This document shows positions 8,222-16,535 of a stretch of DNA of 64,000 nt, piece by piece; position 1 is the stretch's first letter; each line of letters begins with the position of its first letter. The position numbers were made by a program, and so were the translations under genes. Below the pieces are notes generated by a model, which saw nothing but the letters and a program-made list of their open reading frames with translations, did no database searches and was not told the origin of the DNA. This DNA comes from CAZXWN01 sp964644695 [NCBI: uncultured bacterium] (GTDB lineage Bacteria; UBP4; UBA4092). The stretch spans positions 1 to 64,000 of the forward strand of contig CAZXWN010000014.1 in NCBI GenBank assembly GCA_964644695.1, written 5' to 3'.

Positions 8222-8845
8222 TTAAAATCTGTAAATAATGTCGTCACCCTGGCCAGGTAATGTGCCACGGTCACCCGGGGAACCATCACGACCATAACTG
8301 ACAATGGCATACCGGTCGAGGATATTGCTGTAATCTGTTTCGCCCGGAACGGGGTTAGATAACTGTGTAGGTGTAAAAAGTTTCCAAGGTCGGCCCCAAG
8401 GATCTAGAGGACTTCCATAACTGCCAATAGACACATCAGAACCCGTAGTATCAACACTTTGATAATTGATATAAGGTCCCTTCCAGTTTCGTGTATCAAT
8501 TCGCTGGTAATACCAGTTGCCAAGGGTATCAAAAGCATACGGTGCCGGTTCATCACCGATACGATACTGTTTCAAACCATTGGTTTCAGTGATTACAGAA
8601 CCGCTTCCCGGATAATCATCCAGAGCACGAAGTGTGACAAACCATCCTGTATCAATTTCAGCCTGTCGCATTCCGTCGGCAATAGCCTTTGCTTCAGCTC
8701 GGGCCGCGTTTGACCGGGCATCCTCGCTTCGTTCCGTATAACGATTTACGGCAATCAAACTGATAATACTGAGAACAGTCAGAGCTATCAGTAATTCCAA
8801 CAGCGAGAAACCCGCTTTTTTGTTGTGTGTTGATTTAAAGGTCAT
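8222..8845 (-). CDS. GspG-like pseudopilin (member 3)
   Basis: A 207-residue prepilin from ATG 8845, chosen because GGAGG (8854-8858) sits 8 nt upstream and it gives a typical leader (MTFKSTHNKKAG) before FSLLELLIALTVL. Longer frames up to 9004 would overlap the upstream gene. The soluble part shows WKGPYINYQ, DPWGRPWKL, YGRDGSPGD and the tail GDDIIYRF. The YGRDG...GDD stretch may be a calcium site like that of GspG, but this is only suggested by residue type. Confidence 0.85.
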   Translation of the reverse strand: MTFKSTHNKKAGFSLLELLIALTVLSIISLIAVNRYTERSEDARSNAARAEAKAIADGMRQAEIDTGWFVTLRALDDYPGSGSVITETNGLKQYRIGDEPAPYAFDTLGNWYYQRIDTRNWKGPYINYQSVDTTGSDVSIGSYGSPLDPWGRPWKLFTPTQLSNPVPGETDYSNILDRYAIVSYGRDGSPGDRGTLPGQGDDIIYRF

Positions 8846-8882
8846 GGACACAGCCTCCACATCAGATCTTGTCAATTCGTTT

Positions 8883-9479
8883 TTATCGCTCATAAAGGAT
8901 ATCATCACCCTGGGCAGGACCCCACGGCATACTGGTTGTAGAATCAAATCGTAAATTGGGTCCAGCACTCCATACCCGGATCTTTGAACCCGATTCAGTT
9001 TCACTGGACAACGAAGTCAAAGTAACCGGTCCATAGAATATATAGCGCTGTTTCCAAGGATCAAGGGGCCAATAGGAACTTTCTTCCAGTAATTCTGATC
9101 TTTGGAATGTCAGATAAGGGCCCTTCCAGTTTTGAACGGTATTAATCACAAATCCCGTTCCAACTTCCGGGTCAATATTCTTTCCATTGTCCCGCCAGTT
9201 ATAGAAATCCCAAGTAGTAACAATATTAAAACCAAGGCGCTCATTCCCAACTAAGTTACCTAAATGGAAGTATTGACCTGCCTGGGCGTAGGCATAAGCT
9301 TCTGCATCCGCTATTCTTGCCATTTCTTCTTTTGCGCGAGAAATGCGGGCTTCTTCAGTATGGCTCCAGAACTTGGGAATAGCAATTAAGGAGAGAATTG
9401 CAATGATAGCTACAACAGTAATGATTTCCGCTGCTGTAAAACCTCGGTTATCCAGATTCATTGATAGGTGTCGGTTCAT
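8883..9479 (-). CDS. GspG-like pseudopilin (member 4)
   Basis: About 198 residues from ATG 9479, which has AAGGA 9-10 nt upstream; the ATG at 9497 overlaps that SD. The leader ends NRG before FTAAEIITVVAIIAIL (Glu +5 present, unusual AA at +3/+4). The soluble domain keeps WKGPYLTFQ and DPWKQRYIF and ends GDDILYER. The DPWG glycine is changed to DPWK. It sits 21 nt after member 5. Confidence 0.84.
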   Translation of the reverse strand: MNRHLSMNLDNRGFTAAEIITVVAIIAILSLIAIPKFWSHTEEARISRAKEEMARIADAEAYAYAQAGQYFHLGNLVGNERLGFNIVTTWDFYNWRDNGKNIDPEVGTGFVINTVQNWKGPYLTFQRSELLEESSYWPLDPWKQRYIFYGPVTLTSLSSETESGSKIRVWSAGPNLRFDSTTSMPWGPAQGDDILYER

Positions 9480-9500
9480 TAGAGTTTCATCCTTCAACCG

Positions 9501-10172
9501 TTAAAATTTGTAATATAAATCATCAGAGTCTTTTTCATCTACATAGAGCCAGAACTGATTTTTCTTCTGCGTTAACGAGACACTATTATTCAAAGCATGA
9601 CCGGGCTGTCTGTCCCGACCATAACTGACGACCATGGCAAGGTCAGGCCGGTCAGAGGGTCCATAGTTGACAGGGTCCATCAGTGTTGTGGTTCCTGACT
9701 GTACTTTTAATAAGGCAATCATGTAACGATTACCATAAACATCAATGGGATAACCTTCACTATCTACTTTACGGGAATTGTCCGGAGCCCGGGAGTTTTG
9801 TAAAGTCACATAGGGCCCTTTCCAAAGGGAGGTATTTACTTCAAAGGAGGATCCTGCAGGGACATTAATCGGTCTGCCATAAACATCTATGGTTGGCATT
9901 GTGGAAAACTGTAAGTCTTGCAGACGCCAGACGACACCTGTATCACCTTTGGCAATAGACAACATATTTCCATATTGTCTCATTTCCGCCAACACCGCAG
10001 AATCTTTGGACCTGTCAATCAAGTTTTTGAAATTGATTAAACCCAAAGATGACATCAATGCAATAATACTGACAACAATCAGGATTTCAATAAGCGTAAA
10101 ACCTGAATCGCTGTTTGACCTTTCCAGATTATTGATGGTTTTCATGTTCTGCATATTTAATTCCTTTAACAT
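9501..10172 (-). CDS. GspG-like pseudopilin (member 5)
   Basis: A 223-residue prepilin with leader ending DSG before FTLIEILIVVSIIALM. It carries WKGPYVTLQ, the variant DVYGNRYMI where the others have DPWG, VSYGRDRQPGH, and the tail SDDLYYKF. Starts at 10172 (AGGTG nearby) and 10154 (AAGGA 7 nt upstream) are both possible; the second gives a shorter leader. It is the first and most divergent of the five tandem paralogues. Confidence 0.83.
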   Translation of the reverse strand: MLKELNMQNMKTINNLERSNSDSGFTLIEILIVVSIIALMSSLGLINFKNLIDRSKDSAVLAEMRQYGNMLSIAKGDTGVVWRLQDLQFSTMPTIDVYGRPINVPAGSSFEVNTSLWKGPYVTLQNSRAPDNSRKVDSEGYPIDVYGNRYMIALLKVQSGTTTLMDPVNYGPSDRPDLAMVVSYGRDRQPGHALNNSVSLTQKKNQFWLYVDEKDSDDLYYKF

Positions 10173-10226
10173 CAGTCACCTGAAATATATTACGTCCTTA
10201 AGACACTGTCAACAATCATTTTCAAA

Positions 10227-10982
10227 CTACCTGCTTGTTATTATGACACCACCACTTAAAACACCATCTTGCGGATCGTAAGAACTGCCAAGAACATCTT
10301 TACTGTTTTTTGATATTGCTGTACCCGGGATTCCCGGTTCAGAACTAAATTGAAAGGCTAAAGGAGTCTGTAGTATCGGTTTAATCGGCCGCCAGTTAAT
10401 TTCAGCTAAATCGCCACCGAGATAAACACCATCCTTTAATCCCTTCAACATAAATCGAATCAAGCCTTTGTTACTGTCCACATAATTAAATATTATCTGG
10501 ATTCCAGGAAATCTTTTTGGATCAATTAATGACTTAATATTAACACCTGATTGACCTGGATACACATCTGCAACTTTCAAATAACGCGGATCAAACTTAA
10601 TTAAAATGTCTACTGTATCCAGTGTAACACCCCTTGGATTGTCTAATACAATCTTTTGGGTAGCAGTAGATGACCCTGCCAAAGTTCTTAAAGTCAGAGG
10701 ATCAAATCGTAATGTTATATTACCAAAATATTGACTTCCACCAGAACCTACACTTGTGGGTGATACTGGTTTTGCAACTTCAGTTGTTACTGGTTTAGTA
10801 ATTGTAGTGGTCTTCTTATTATCACCAGAAACAGGTTTTGGCTTTACCTTTGAAACACCTGTCGGCTTAGCTGGTTTATTATAGCCCGTTTCTTCTTTTA
10901 TACCGGCAGATAAGCCCTGATAATGGAAAAACAACATTACCACAACCACCAAATAAACCTGTTTAACTCTTAAATAATTCAT
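10227..10982 (-). CDS. Secreted protein with a cohesin-like domain, inside the pseudopilin operon
   Basis: A 251-residue protein with an N-terminal hydrophobic segment (about 9-26, signal peptide or anchor), a Lys/Pro/Thr-rich linker (about 30-80), and one beta-rich domain (about 85-250). That domain contains IVLDNPRGVTLDTVDILIKF, DPRYLKVADVYPG and a final GVLSGGVIITSR. This order resembles cohesin-type / carbohydrate-binding beta-sandwiches (a DPRYL strand, then a final GxI strand). It lies between gspK and the GspG-like genes on the same strand. It could be a pilus-associated adhesin or scaffold. The family call is by pattern only. Confidence 0.6.
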   Translation of the reverse strand: MNYLRVKQVYLVVVVMLFFHYQGLSAGIKEETGYNKPAKPTGVSKVKPKPVSGDNKKTTTITKPVTTEVAKPVSPTSVGSGGSQYFGNITLRFDPLTLRTLAGSSTATQKIVLDNPRGVTLDTVDILIKFDPRYLKVADVYPGQSGVNIKSLIDPKRFPGIQIIFNYVDSNKGLIRFMLKGLKDGVYLGGDLAEINWRPIKPILQTPLAFQFSSEPGIPGTAISKNSKDVLGSSYDPQDGVLSGGVIITSR

Positions 10983-11030
10983 TGATTTTGTATTGTCTTA
11001 AAGATTCTTGCACGAACCTTGTCCCCTTGA

Positions 11031-12896
11031 CTAGGGGAGAAGTTCCTTTTCATAAATTGTTTCCGGTTTAGAACCTACCATCGAAATGAGTGATTGAACC
11101 GTTTTTTCAGCAATAATTTTATTTTGATGGGTCAATTTCGCATGAGAGGTAATCGTAAAATTATAAGACCTTACCGTGACCCAATTCGCAATATGAGTGA
11201 AATTTGCAAGATATAATTCCAATTCACCCTGGTTAGAATCTGATTCTGTTGAAACAGCTATGGGAATCGTCATACCGGGCACTTTTAATAAATCAGCGGT
11301 TGTTTTGAATGAACCATATTTCTGTCGATAGGTCACAATAGCTTTGGCCAGGTCCTGCGTCATGTAGGGTAAACCAATCAATACTTCCATAGGGGCAGTG
11401 TTGATGTTTATGGAACCCTTATTTTCTACCTCACCATTTACTTTAAGACAATCTAAGATACGACCATAACTAATTCCTGCGGATTTATCCCAGCTAACGA
11501 CGGCCCACGCTGTAGAGGGAGTTGCCAAGCTGACATATCCGATATCCCCAATCGACTTAAATGAAGCATCCGCCACTCGGGTCAGGTTTTCTTCATCGAC
11601 TGTTTTCATAGGAGGTGCGTAAACTTTATTTTTGGCATAGGGGCTTCCATTATTGACAGCCCAGACTCGGTCAACACGGGGATCATTACGTTCCCATGCT
11701 TTATTCTGGCTACTTACCCCATATTTGAAGATATCCACCAGATTCTCTTCATCATCATACAACTTAATCGTGTCCCCTTTTTTTGACAAGATTAACTGGT
11801 CATCTTCTACCAAATGACTGGCGGGGACATTTCCAAACAATAACCGGTATGATTGACGTTTTCCATCAGATTCATCCCAGTCAGAGTCCGGATTATAATG
11901 GTCCGTAACCATCAGATAACCTTCAGAAGGAATGGCTCCAGATAAGACAACAGATCCAAATCGTCCTTCCAATTTCCATCCTTCCACCGAGATTTCCATG
12001 GGGTACGGATTATATAGCTCAATATAATTACCATCCTGTCTTGATGATTCCGAATCAGTAAATCCAGGACAGGGCATCACTTCATTGATAACTGGATTAA
12101 TTTCAACACCTCGGTACATTACATTATCAATCACTAAAACCGTTGGTATGGAGTCTGCATCCCGGTAATCCACCAGATTTACTGCAAGCTGAGCCGCCAA
12201 CCCCTTGGGCATTTCCTGTAACAAAACTGAATATAAATCCTTTGCAGCCGCCTGATTCACATTTACCCGAGGAGTTTCCTCAGAATTTTTATTTGCGTCA
12301 AAGGAATAAAATGTAATGTAGTTGGAAAGAATATCTGCCTGTCTTTTTCCAATAATAACTTCAAGGTCTTCAATGCTGCGAAGGACATCATTTTTACGGG
12401 CCTGAGACATCTTCATGATAGCAGAAGTTGCATCCGCATAACTTAGGCCTGCTTTTTCAAAATGATAAACAACAAATCCGCCCAAGTTCAGCCCGGGCCA
12501 GCGACCGCGTGAATTATAGTCGAGGGCAGCACCCAGGTTAAATTTACCCTCTTCATCCTGAACATTTACTTCGGGTTTATCATTACCCACTTGTGTATTG
12601 TTCACGGATGCCGCTTTTACAGTTTCATAACCCGTATATTGCACCAGCTGGTCCAGTTTATCATAACGACTGGCTTCCAGGTTACTAACAGCCTGTGCAA
12701 TCCCATTACGAGCTAACCGGGAGGCTTTGTATCCACTCAAAAAATTCCCCGCCGCCTTTTCCTCAGTTCGCATCACATAGACAAAGGATAATCCAATCAA
12801 AGTCAAAACAGATAATACCGCCAGCACCATAATCAGGGTAAATCCTGATTCGGACTGCGGACCTATTTTCTGACTTGTACGGATGTTATTCAACAT
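11031..12896 (-). CDS. gspK: GspK-like minor pseudopilin with an inserted lamin-tail (LTD) domain
   Basis: A 621-residue protein, about twice the usual GspK length. Residues 1-45: a leader ending ESG, then FTLIMVLAVLSVLTLIG; Glu +5 is absent, as is usual for GspK. Residues about 110-265 match the first GspK domain (VNVNQAAAKDLYSVL). Residues about 268-393 form a lamin-tail domain (VINEV, NYIELYNPYPMEISVEGWKL, GDTIKLYDDEENLVDIFKYG). GspK-like sequence resumes with a helix-hairpin-helix (SININTAPMEVLIGLPYMT, residues about 497-545). AAGGA precedes the start. In T2SS, GspK caps the pseudopilus tip with GspI and GspJ, both of which are encoded just upstream. Confidence 0.82.
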   Translation of the reverse strand: MLNNIRTSQKIGPQSESGFTLIMVLAVLSVLTLIGLSFVYVMRTEEKAAGNFLSGYKASRLARNGIAQAVSNLEASRYDKLDQLVQYTGYETVKAASVNNTQVGNDKPEVNVQDEEGKFNLGAALDYNSRGRWPGLNLGGFVVYHFEKAGLSYADATSAIMKMSQARKNDVLRSIEDLEVIIGKRQADILSNYITFYSFDANKNSEETPRVNVNQAAAKDLYSVLLQEMPKGLAAQLAVNLVDYRDADSIPTVLVIDNVMYRGVEINPVINEVMPCPGFTDSESSRQDGNYIELYNPYPMEISVEGWKLEGRFGSVVLSGAIPSEGYLMVTDHYNPDSDWDESDGKRQSYRLLFGNVPASHLVEDDQLILSKKGDTIKLYDDEENLVDIFKYGVSSQNKAWERNDPRVDRVWAVNNGSPYAKNKVYAPPMKTVDEENLTRVADASFKSIGDIGYVSLATPSTAWAVVSWDKSAGISYGRILDCLKVNGEVENKGSININTAPMEVLIGLPYMTQDLAKAIVTYRQKYGSFKTTADLLKVPGMTIPIAVSTESDSNQGELELYLANFTHIANWVTVRSYNFTITSHAKLTHQNKIIAEKTVQSLISMVGSKPETIYEKELLP

Positions 12897-12909
12897 GCCA
12901 TCATTATCC

Positions 12910-13545
12910 TTAATTGAGTGTCACCAATGTCGTAAAGACTCTTGGGTTTTGAACACCTTTATTATCTTGCAGCTTTATTTCAATATAGACCGACTTCGGT
13001 ATACTGCCATTATTCCATTGAACTTTCCAATGTCCGGTACCACTGTTACCATTTGGGTCCCAAAATAAATATCGGATATTACGGACCCCAAAGGCCAAAG
13101 GCTCCTCAGTACCAAGATTGTTTGCCGTCGTCAAACTACTCAGCATTAAATAATGAGTTACCGTATCTAATGTATATTTATAAGTCATTGGTCCTGATCT
13201 AAATTCCAGAGTAAACGGGTCTGGGTCAGTGATACTATAGAAAGTACGCGCCGCTGTTGATAAGTCAGTAAAGACAGGGAAGTCAGAAGAATATAAACTC
13301 ATATTTTGTGCAGAAGCATTCAGTGAAAAGGGCGAGTCATTTAATCTCTCAGTAATATCTCTTAGAGCAACCCGGGCATTTTCCGCCATATCAACAGAAG
13401 CCTGGCCTTTTTCATAAGAAGTCCATACGGTACGATAGGTTGAAAAAACCGTCAAAGTAATAATGCTGACCAAGGCCAGCACTACCACCAGTTCCGGTAT
13501 AGTAAAACCTTTATTTCGGCTGAATTGATTCATCATCAATGCCAC
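12910..13545 (-). CDS. GspJ-like minor pseudopilin
   Basis: A 211-residue prepilin: leader ending NKG, then FTIPELVVVLALVSIITL with Glu +5. The C-terminal half (WKVQWNNGSIPKSVYIEIKL) resembles the end of GspJ/PilW-type minor pilins. The start overlaps the end of the GspI-like gene by 10 nt. GspJ normally joins GspI and GspK at the pseudopilus tip, which fits the gene order. Confidence 0.78.
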   Translation of the reverse strand: MALMMNQFSRNKGFTIPELVVVLALVSIITLTVFSTYRTVWTSYEKGQASVDMAENARVALRDITERLNDSPFSLNASAQNMSLYSSDFPVFTDLSTAARTFYSITDPDPFTLEFRSGPMTYKYTLDTVTHYLMLSSLTTANNLGTEEPLAFGVRNIRYLFWDPNGNSGTGHWKVQWNNGSIPKSVYIEIKLQDNKGVQNPRVFTTLVTLN

Positions 13546-13886
13546 ACCATATCCTGTTCAAGATAAAGAGTATTATCTTTATAAATCGTGACATGCACCT
13601 GACGGTTCATTCCCTGGGAGGTTACAGCAGTTGTAGCCCAACGGAAGTTTGGTTCAATAAAATAGACACCGCTACGGGCAGGAGTACCCACACTCCAGTC
13701 TTCCCGTTTAATATCTTCACTGACCATTTGATACAGGAGCGTAGTAACCGTCATATCCTGAGCTCGTTGCCCAGCTCTCATTCCCTGTGGGAATAAAGTA
13801 CCTAAAGCCAAAATACCAATCAACAACAAGGTCAGGCTGACAACCACTTCAATAAGAGTGAAGCCCTTAGAAGATTTCATCTTCAT
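13536..13886 (-). CDS. GspI/PilV-like minor pseudopilin
   Basis: A 116-residue prepilin, the usual GspI size. The leader MKMKSSKG precedes FTLIEVVVSLTLLLIGILAL with Glu +5, followed by a helix (GMRAGQRAQDMTVTTLLYQM) and a short beta part. It overlaps the stop of the GspH-like gene by 4 nt (ATGA), implying translational coupling. PilV is the alternative name if this machine is a pilus. Confidence 0.78.
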   Translation of the reverse strand: MKMKSSKGFTLIEVVVSLTLLLIGILALGTLFPQGMRAGQRAQDMTVTTLLYQMVSEDIKREDWSVGTPARSGVYFIEPNFRWATTAVTSQGMNRQVHVTIYKDNTLYLEQDMVWH

Positions 13887-14479
13887 GCAGACACCTCACT
13901 ATAAGTAATCACTTTAGCTCTGCCCGTAGATTGATATAATTGAACACCGGCCCGTTCATTTGGATTGGCAATAATTTCTATCATTTCGGAACGGCTGGCT
14001 GATCCATCAGGATAGAACTCAATCACCGCCGGGAGTGTCCTGAAAAGAACACCATCGGGCAGGTAATGAACACCGGTAATCTGGTTAATCACGGTTGTAT
14101 TTACATCCGTCGAATCAAGGATATTTCGAACTTCCAATTTCTGGCTCATCCATATATTGGGTCTGGTGATACCACCCGAATGATCATTTGAAAAATAGAC
14201 CAAAGTAGAAATAACCTGTTTTCTATATCCAGAAACGGATACGGGGTCGTAGTTGGTACGATTGACACTGATATCCCGTGCCTGAGAAAGGACAGCAACG
14301 GTATTTCTTGCCGCACGTTCTGCTGAAACAGATTTCAGGAACCGACCATAACTAAAAACGAAAGCAGATAATAAAACAGAAATAATCAATAAAACAACGG
14401 CCAACTCCACTAATGAAAAACCCGAAACCCAGGGTTGATTAAGAGTGGAATTTTTTTTTGTTTTATTCATTAACATCAT
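13883..14479 (-). CDS. GspH/FimT-like minor pseudopilin
   Basis: A 198-residue prepilin with a leader ending VSG before FSLVELAVVLLIISVLL, Glu +5 present. The following helix (AERAARNTVAVLSQARDISVNR) is typical of GspH/FimT-type minor pilins, and a late FYPDGSASRSEMIEI matches their conserved DG-S turn. It is the first gene of the downstream unit, so a promoter should lie in the gap upstream. Confidence 0.78.
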   Translation of the reverse strand: MMLMNKTKKNSTLNQPWVSGFSLVELAVVLLIISVLLSAFVFSYGRFLKSVSAERAARNTVAVLSQARDISVNRTNYDPVSVSGYRKQVISTLVYFSNDHSGGITRPNIWMSQKLEVRNILDSTDVNTTVINQITGVHYLPDGVLFRTLPAVIEFYPDGSASRSEMIEIIANPNERAGVQLYQSTGRAKVITYSEVSA

Positions 14480-15170
14480 TTATTCAGTCCGCTCACACGC
14501 TCAGTTCGTGATAATTTCACCAGGACAACCATATTTTACTTAATATTTTGCCAGTAAAGTGGTTACTCACCCAATGGAAATATAGTCCTTGGATGCCTCA
14601 TCGTCAACTATTTCAATAATTTTCAAGGAAAACAAAGCAGATGGCAAGCATTTTCTCAAGCCACTCTGGCCCGTCTTTCCCAAAGGGTACTTTTTTATTG
14701 CATTATTTCGTATGGCACTCTGATAAGATTTGATTTCCATAATCTTACAGTTACCTACTATACTATCATGTTTTAGCCTAAAATCAGTGAGTTGCTCCTC
14801 GTGTTTTTAAGCTCAATAATCAGTCTTTTTTTTGAATTGCCAGACAGTGTTTATCAAAGAAAAATCGACCGTAATCTTTCAAGCTCCAGTTTAGTTTCTT
14901 TCCAAATTAAAACACGCAACAACTTGTTTGACAGCTATATAACATTTTCATCTCATCAAAACCTGCAATACAGACCCTATTAGATATCAATAGTATAAAT
15001 ATGTCAATATTTTTGATATAAAAATGATATTTTCAGAGGATATCGGGCTAAACATCTGATTCTGGAGTTTTTCAACAGTAAAAATATTTTATTGGGACAA
15101 AAATGTAGGAGAGTCCCCCTTCGTTTCTGCTTCGTCAGAGACTCGATGCTCAAACCATTTTTGTATGAAT
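14480..15170. other. Non-coding gap of about 0.7 kb inside the pilus locus
   Basis: AT-rich sequence between the terminator of the pilB-pilC unit and the first pseudopilin gene. Frames here are short and contain no motif. It must hold the promoter of the pseudopilin unit, but no -35/-10 pair stands out. TTTACT...AGTAAA around 14535-14559 is a short inverted repeat. A 15-mer at 15124-15138 (TTTCTGCTTCGTCAG) is also found at 1210-1224, next to repeat copy A. A small RNA is possible but nothing shows it. Confidence 0.45.
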
Positions 15171-15173
15171 AAA

Positions 15174-15206
15174 AAAACCGGCAGGAATCAAATCCCTGCC
15201 GGTTTT
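15174..15206 (-). terminator. Rho-independent terminator after pilC
   Basis: AAAACCGGCAGG (15174-15185) and CCTGCCGGTTTT (15195-15206) form a perfect 12-bp stem around a 9-nt loop. On the minus strand seven T residues complete the signal 14 nt beyond the pilC stop. It splits the pilus locus into two transcription units. Confidence 0.9.
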
Positions 15207-15219
15207 CTGGATATGCCAT

Positions 15220-16455
15220 TTATTTAATCGCATTACCGATGTTGAACATGGGTAAATAGAGCGCCACAACGATAAAACCAACGATGGCACCCAACATAAC
15301 GATAAGCAAAGGTTCAATAAGTGAAGTCAAACCTTTTACGGTATCATCTACTTCCGCTTCATAGGTTTCCGCTACCTTAACCAGCATCTGATCCAGAGCA
15401 CCTGTTTCTTCACCAACGGCGATCATGTGAACGACCAACGGCGGGAATACCGGGAATTTGGATAATGGTTCATGAATCGTTTCACCTTCACGGATAGATT
15501 CATAAACTTTCTTCATGGCCTGGGCAACCACTTCATTACCAGAAGATTCACGAACAATTTCCAGCGCCTGCAAAATAGGTACACCTGAGGTAATGAGGGT
15601 CGCCAGAGTACTGGAAAATCTCGCGATAGCAATTTTGTTAACGAGTTGACCAAAGATCGGAAGACGCAGCTTAACAGAGTCAATATAGAGCTTCGAAGCT
15701 GAGTACCGATTTGCATATTTATAGCCCACGACAAGAGCAATTAGCACAACGGCCAATACAGATAATTGGACAGGGTCGGTTAACATGTGAGACATATTAA
15801 TTAATAACAGGGTCGGAGCGGGTAAGGTTGCACCCATTTCCGCATAAATAGCAGCGAACTTCGGGATAACAAAGATCAAGATGAAGGATACAATCGCCGT
15901 ACAAAGGACAACGACCATAACCGGATACATTAGTGCGGATTTCACCTTGGATCGCAAGGCTCTGCTATTTTCAAGGAACTGAGCGATTCGCTTCAAAACG
16001 GCTTCCATAACACCGCCGATTTCACCGGCACGCACCATGTTGATATATAACTTATTGAAAATCTTTGGATAACGGGACATTCCCTCAGAAAGGGTTCCCC
16101 CGTTTTCAATGCAGGAGTACATATCCTTAATAATTACTTTAAATGTACCAGATTCGGTTTGGTCATGAAGAATGGCCAATGAACGCAAAAGGGGAAGACC
16201 TGCCTCAATTAGAGTGGCCAACTGTCGGGTAAAAGTAGAGACATGCCGAAGTTTAACACGACCAAAAAGCCATCTTAATCCGGGGATACTGCCCAAATCA
16301 ATTTTACCCACGGCAGCTTTGCTTTTCGTAATCCGAGTCGGATAATATCCAAGACCTTTTAGACGCTCCAGTACGGTTTCTTCCGATTCCGCCTCGATGG
16401 CCCCGCGAACGGGTTTTCCGCCCTTATCCAGGGCTTCATAAGCATAACTCGGCAT
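15220..16455 (-). CDS. pilC: PilC/GspF inner-membrane platform protein
   Basis: A 411-residue protein of normal length. The N-terminus (YEALDKGGKPVRGAIEAESE) is the PilC/GspF start. Two homologous T2SSF domains follow at about 70-195 and 270-400, each with FTRQLATLIEAGLPLL- or FSSTLATLITSGVPIL-type repeats, separated and ended by membrane helices. This is the platform on which the PilB/PilT ATPases act. AGGTGAG precedes the start. It is the last gene of the ATPase unit. Confidence 0.95.
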   Translation of the reverse strand: MPSYAYEALDKGGKPVRGAIEAESEETVLERLKGLGYYPTRITKSKAAVGKIDLGSIPGLRWLFGRVKLRHVSTFTRQLATLIEAGLPLLRSLAILHDQTESGTFKVIIKDMYSCIENGGTLSEGMSRYPKIFNKLYINMVRAGEIGGVMEAVLKRIAQFLENSRALRSKVKSALMYPVMVVVLCTAIVSFILIFVIPKFAAIYAEMGATLPAPTLLLINMSHMLTDPVQLSVLAVVLIALVVGYKYANRYSASKLYIDSVKLRLPIFGQLVNKIAIARFSSTLATLITSGVPILQALEIVRESSGNEVVAQAMKKVYESIREGETIHEPLSKFPVFPPLVVHMIAVGEETGALDQMLVKVAETYEAEVDDTVKGLTSLIEPLLIVMLGAIVGFIVVALYLPMFNIGNAIK

Positions 16456-16535
16456 AATATCTCACCTGTCTATTAAGGTTTACGAATCACCCTTAAGGGC
16501 ATTCGTTTAGTAACTAATCTAACTATAAGTATACG

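Noticed and set aside
11024-11040. TCCCCT-TGACT-AGGGGA inverted repeat at the gspK stop as a terminator
   Set aside because: The stem is only 6 bp with no T-run on the minus strand, and the genes on either side look cotranscribed.
15004-15219. 71-codon minus-strand frame after pilC
   Set aside because: It contains the pilC terminator hairpin and has no motif; treated as non-coding.
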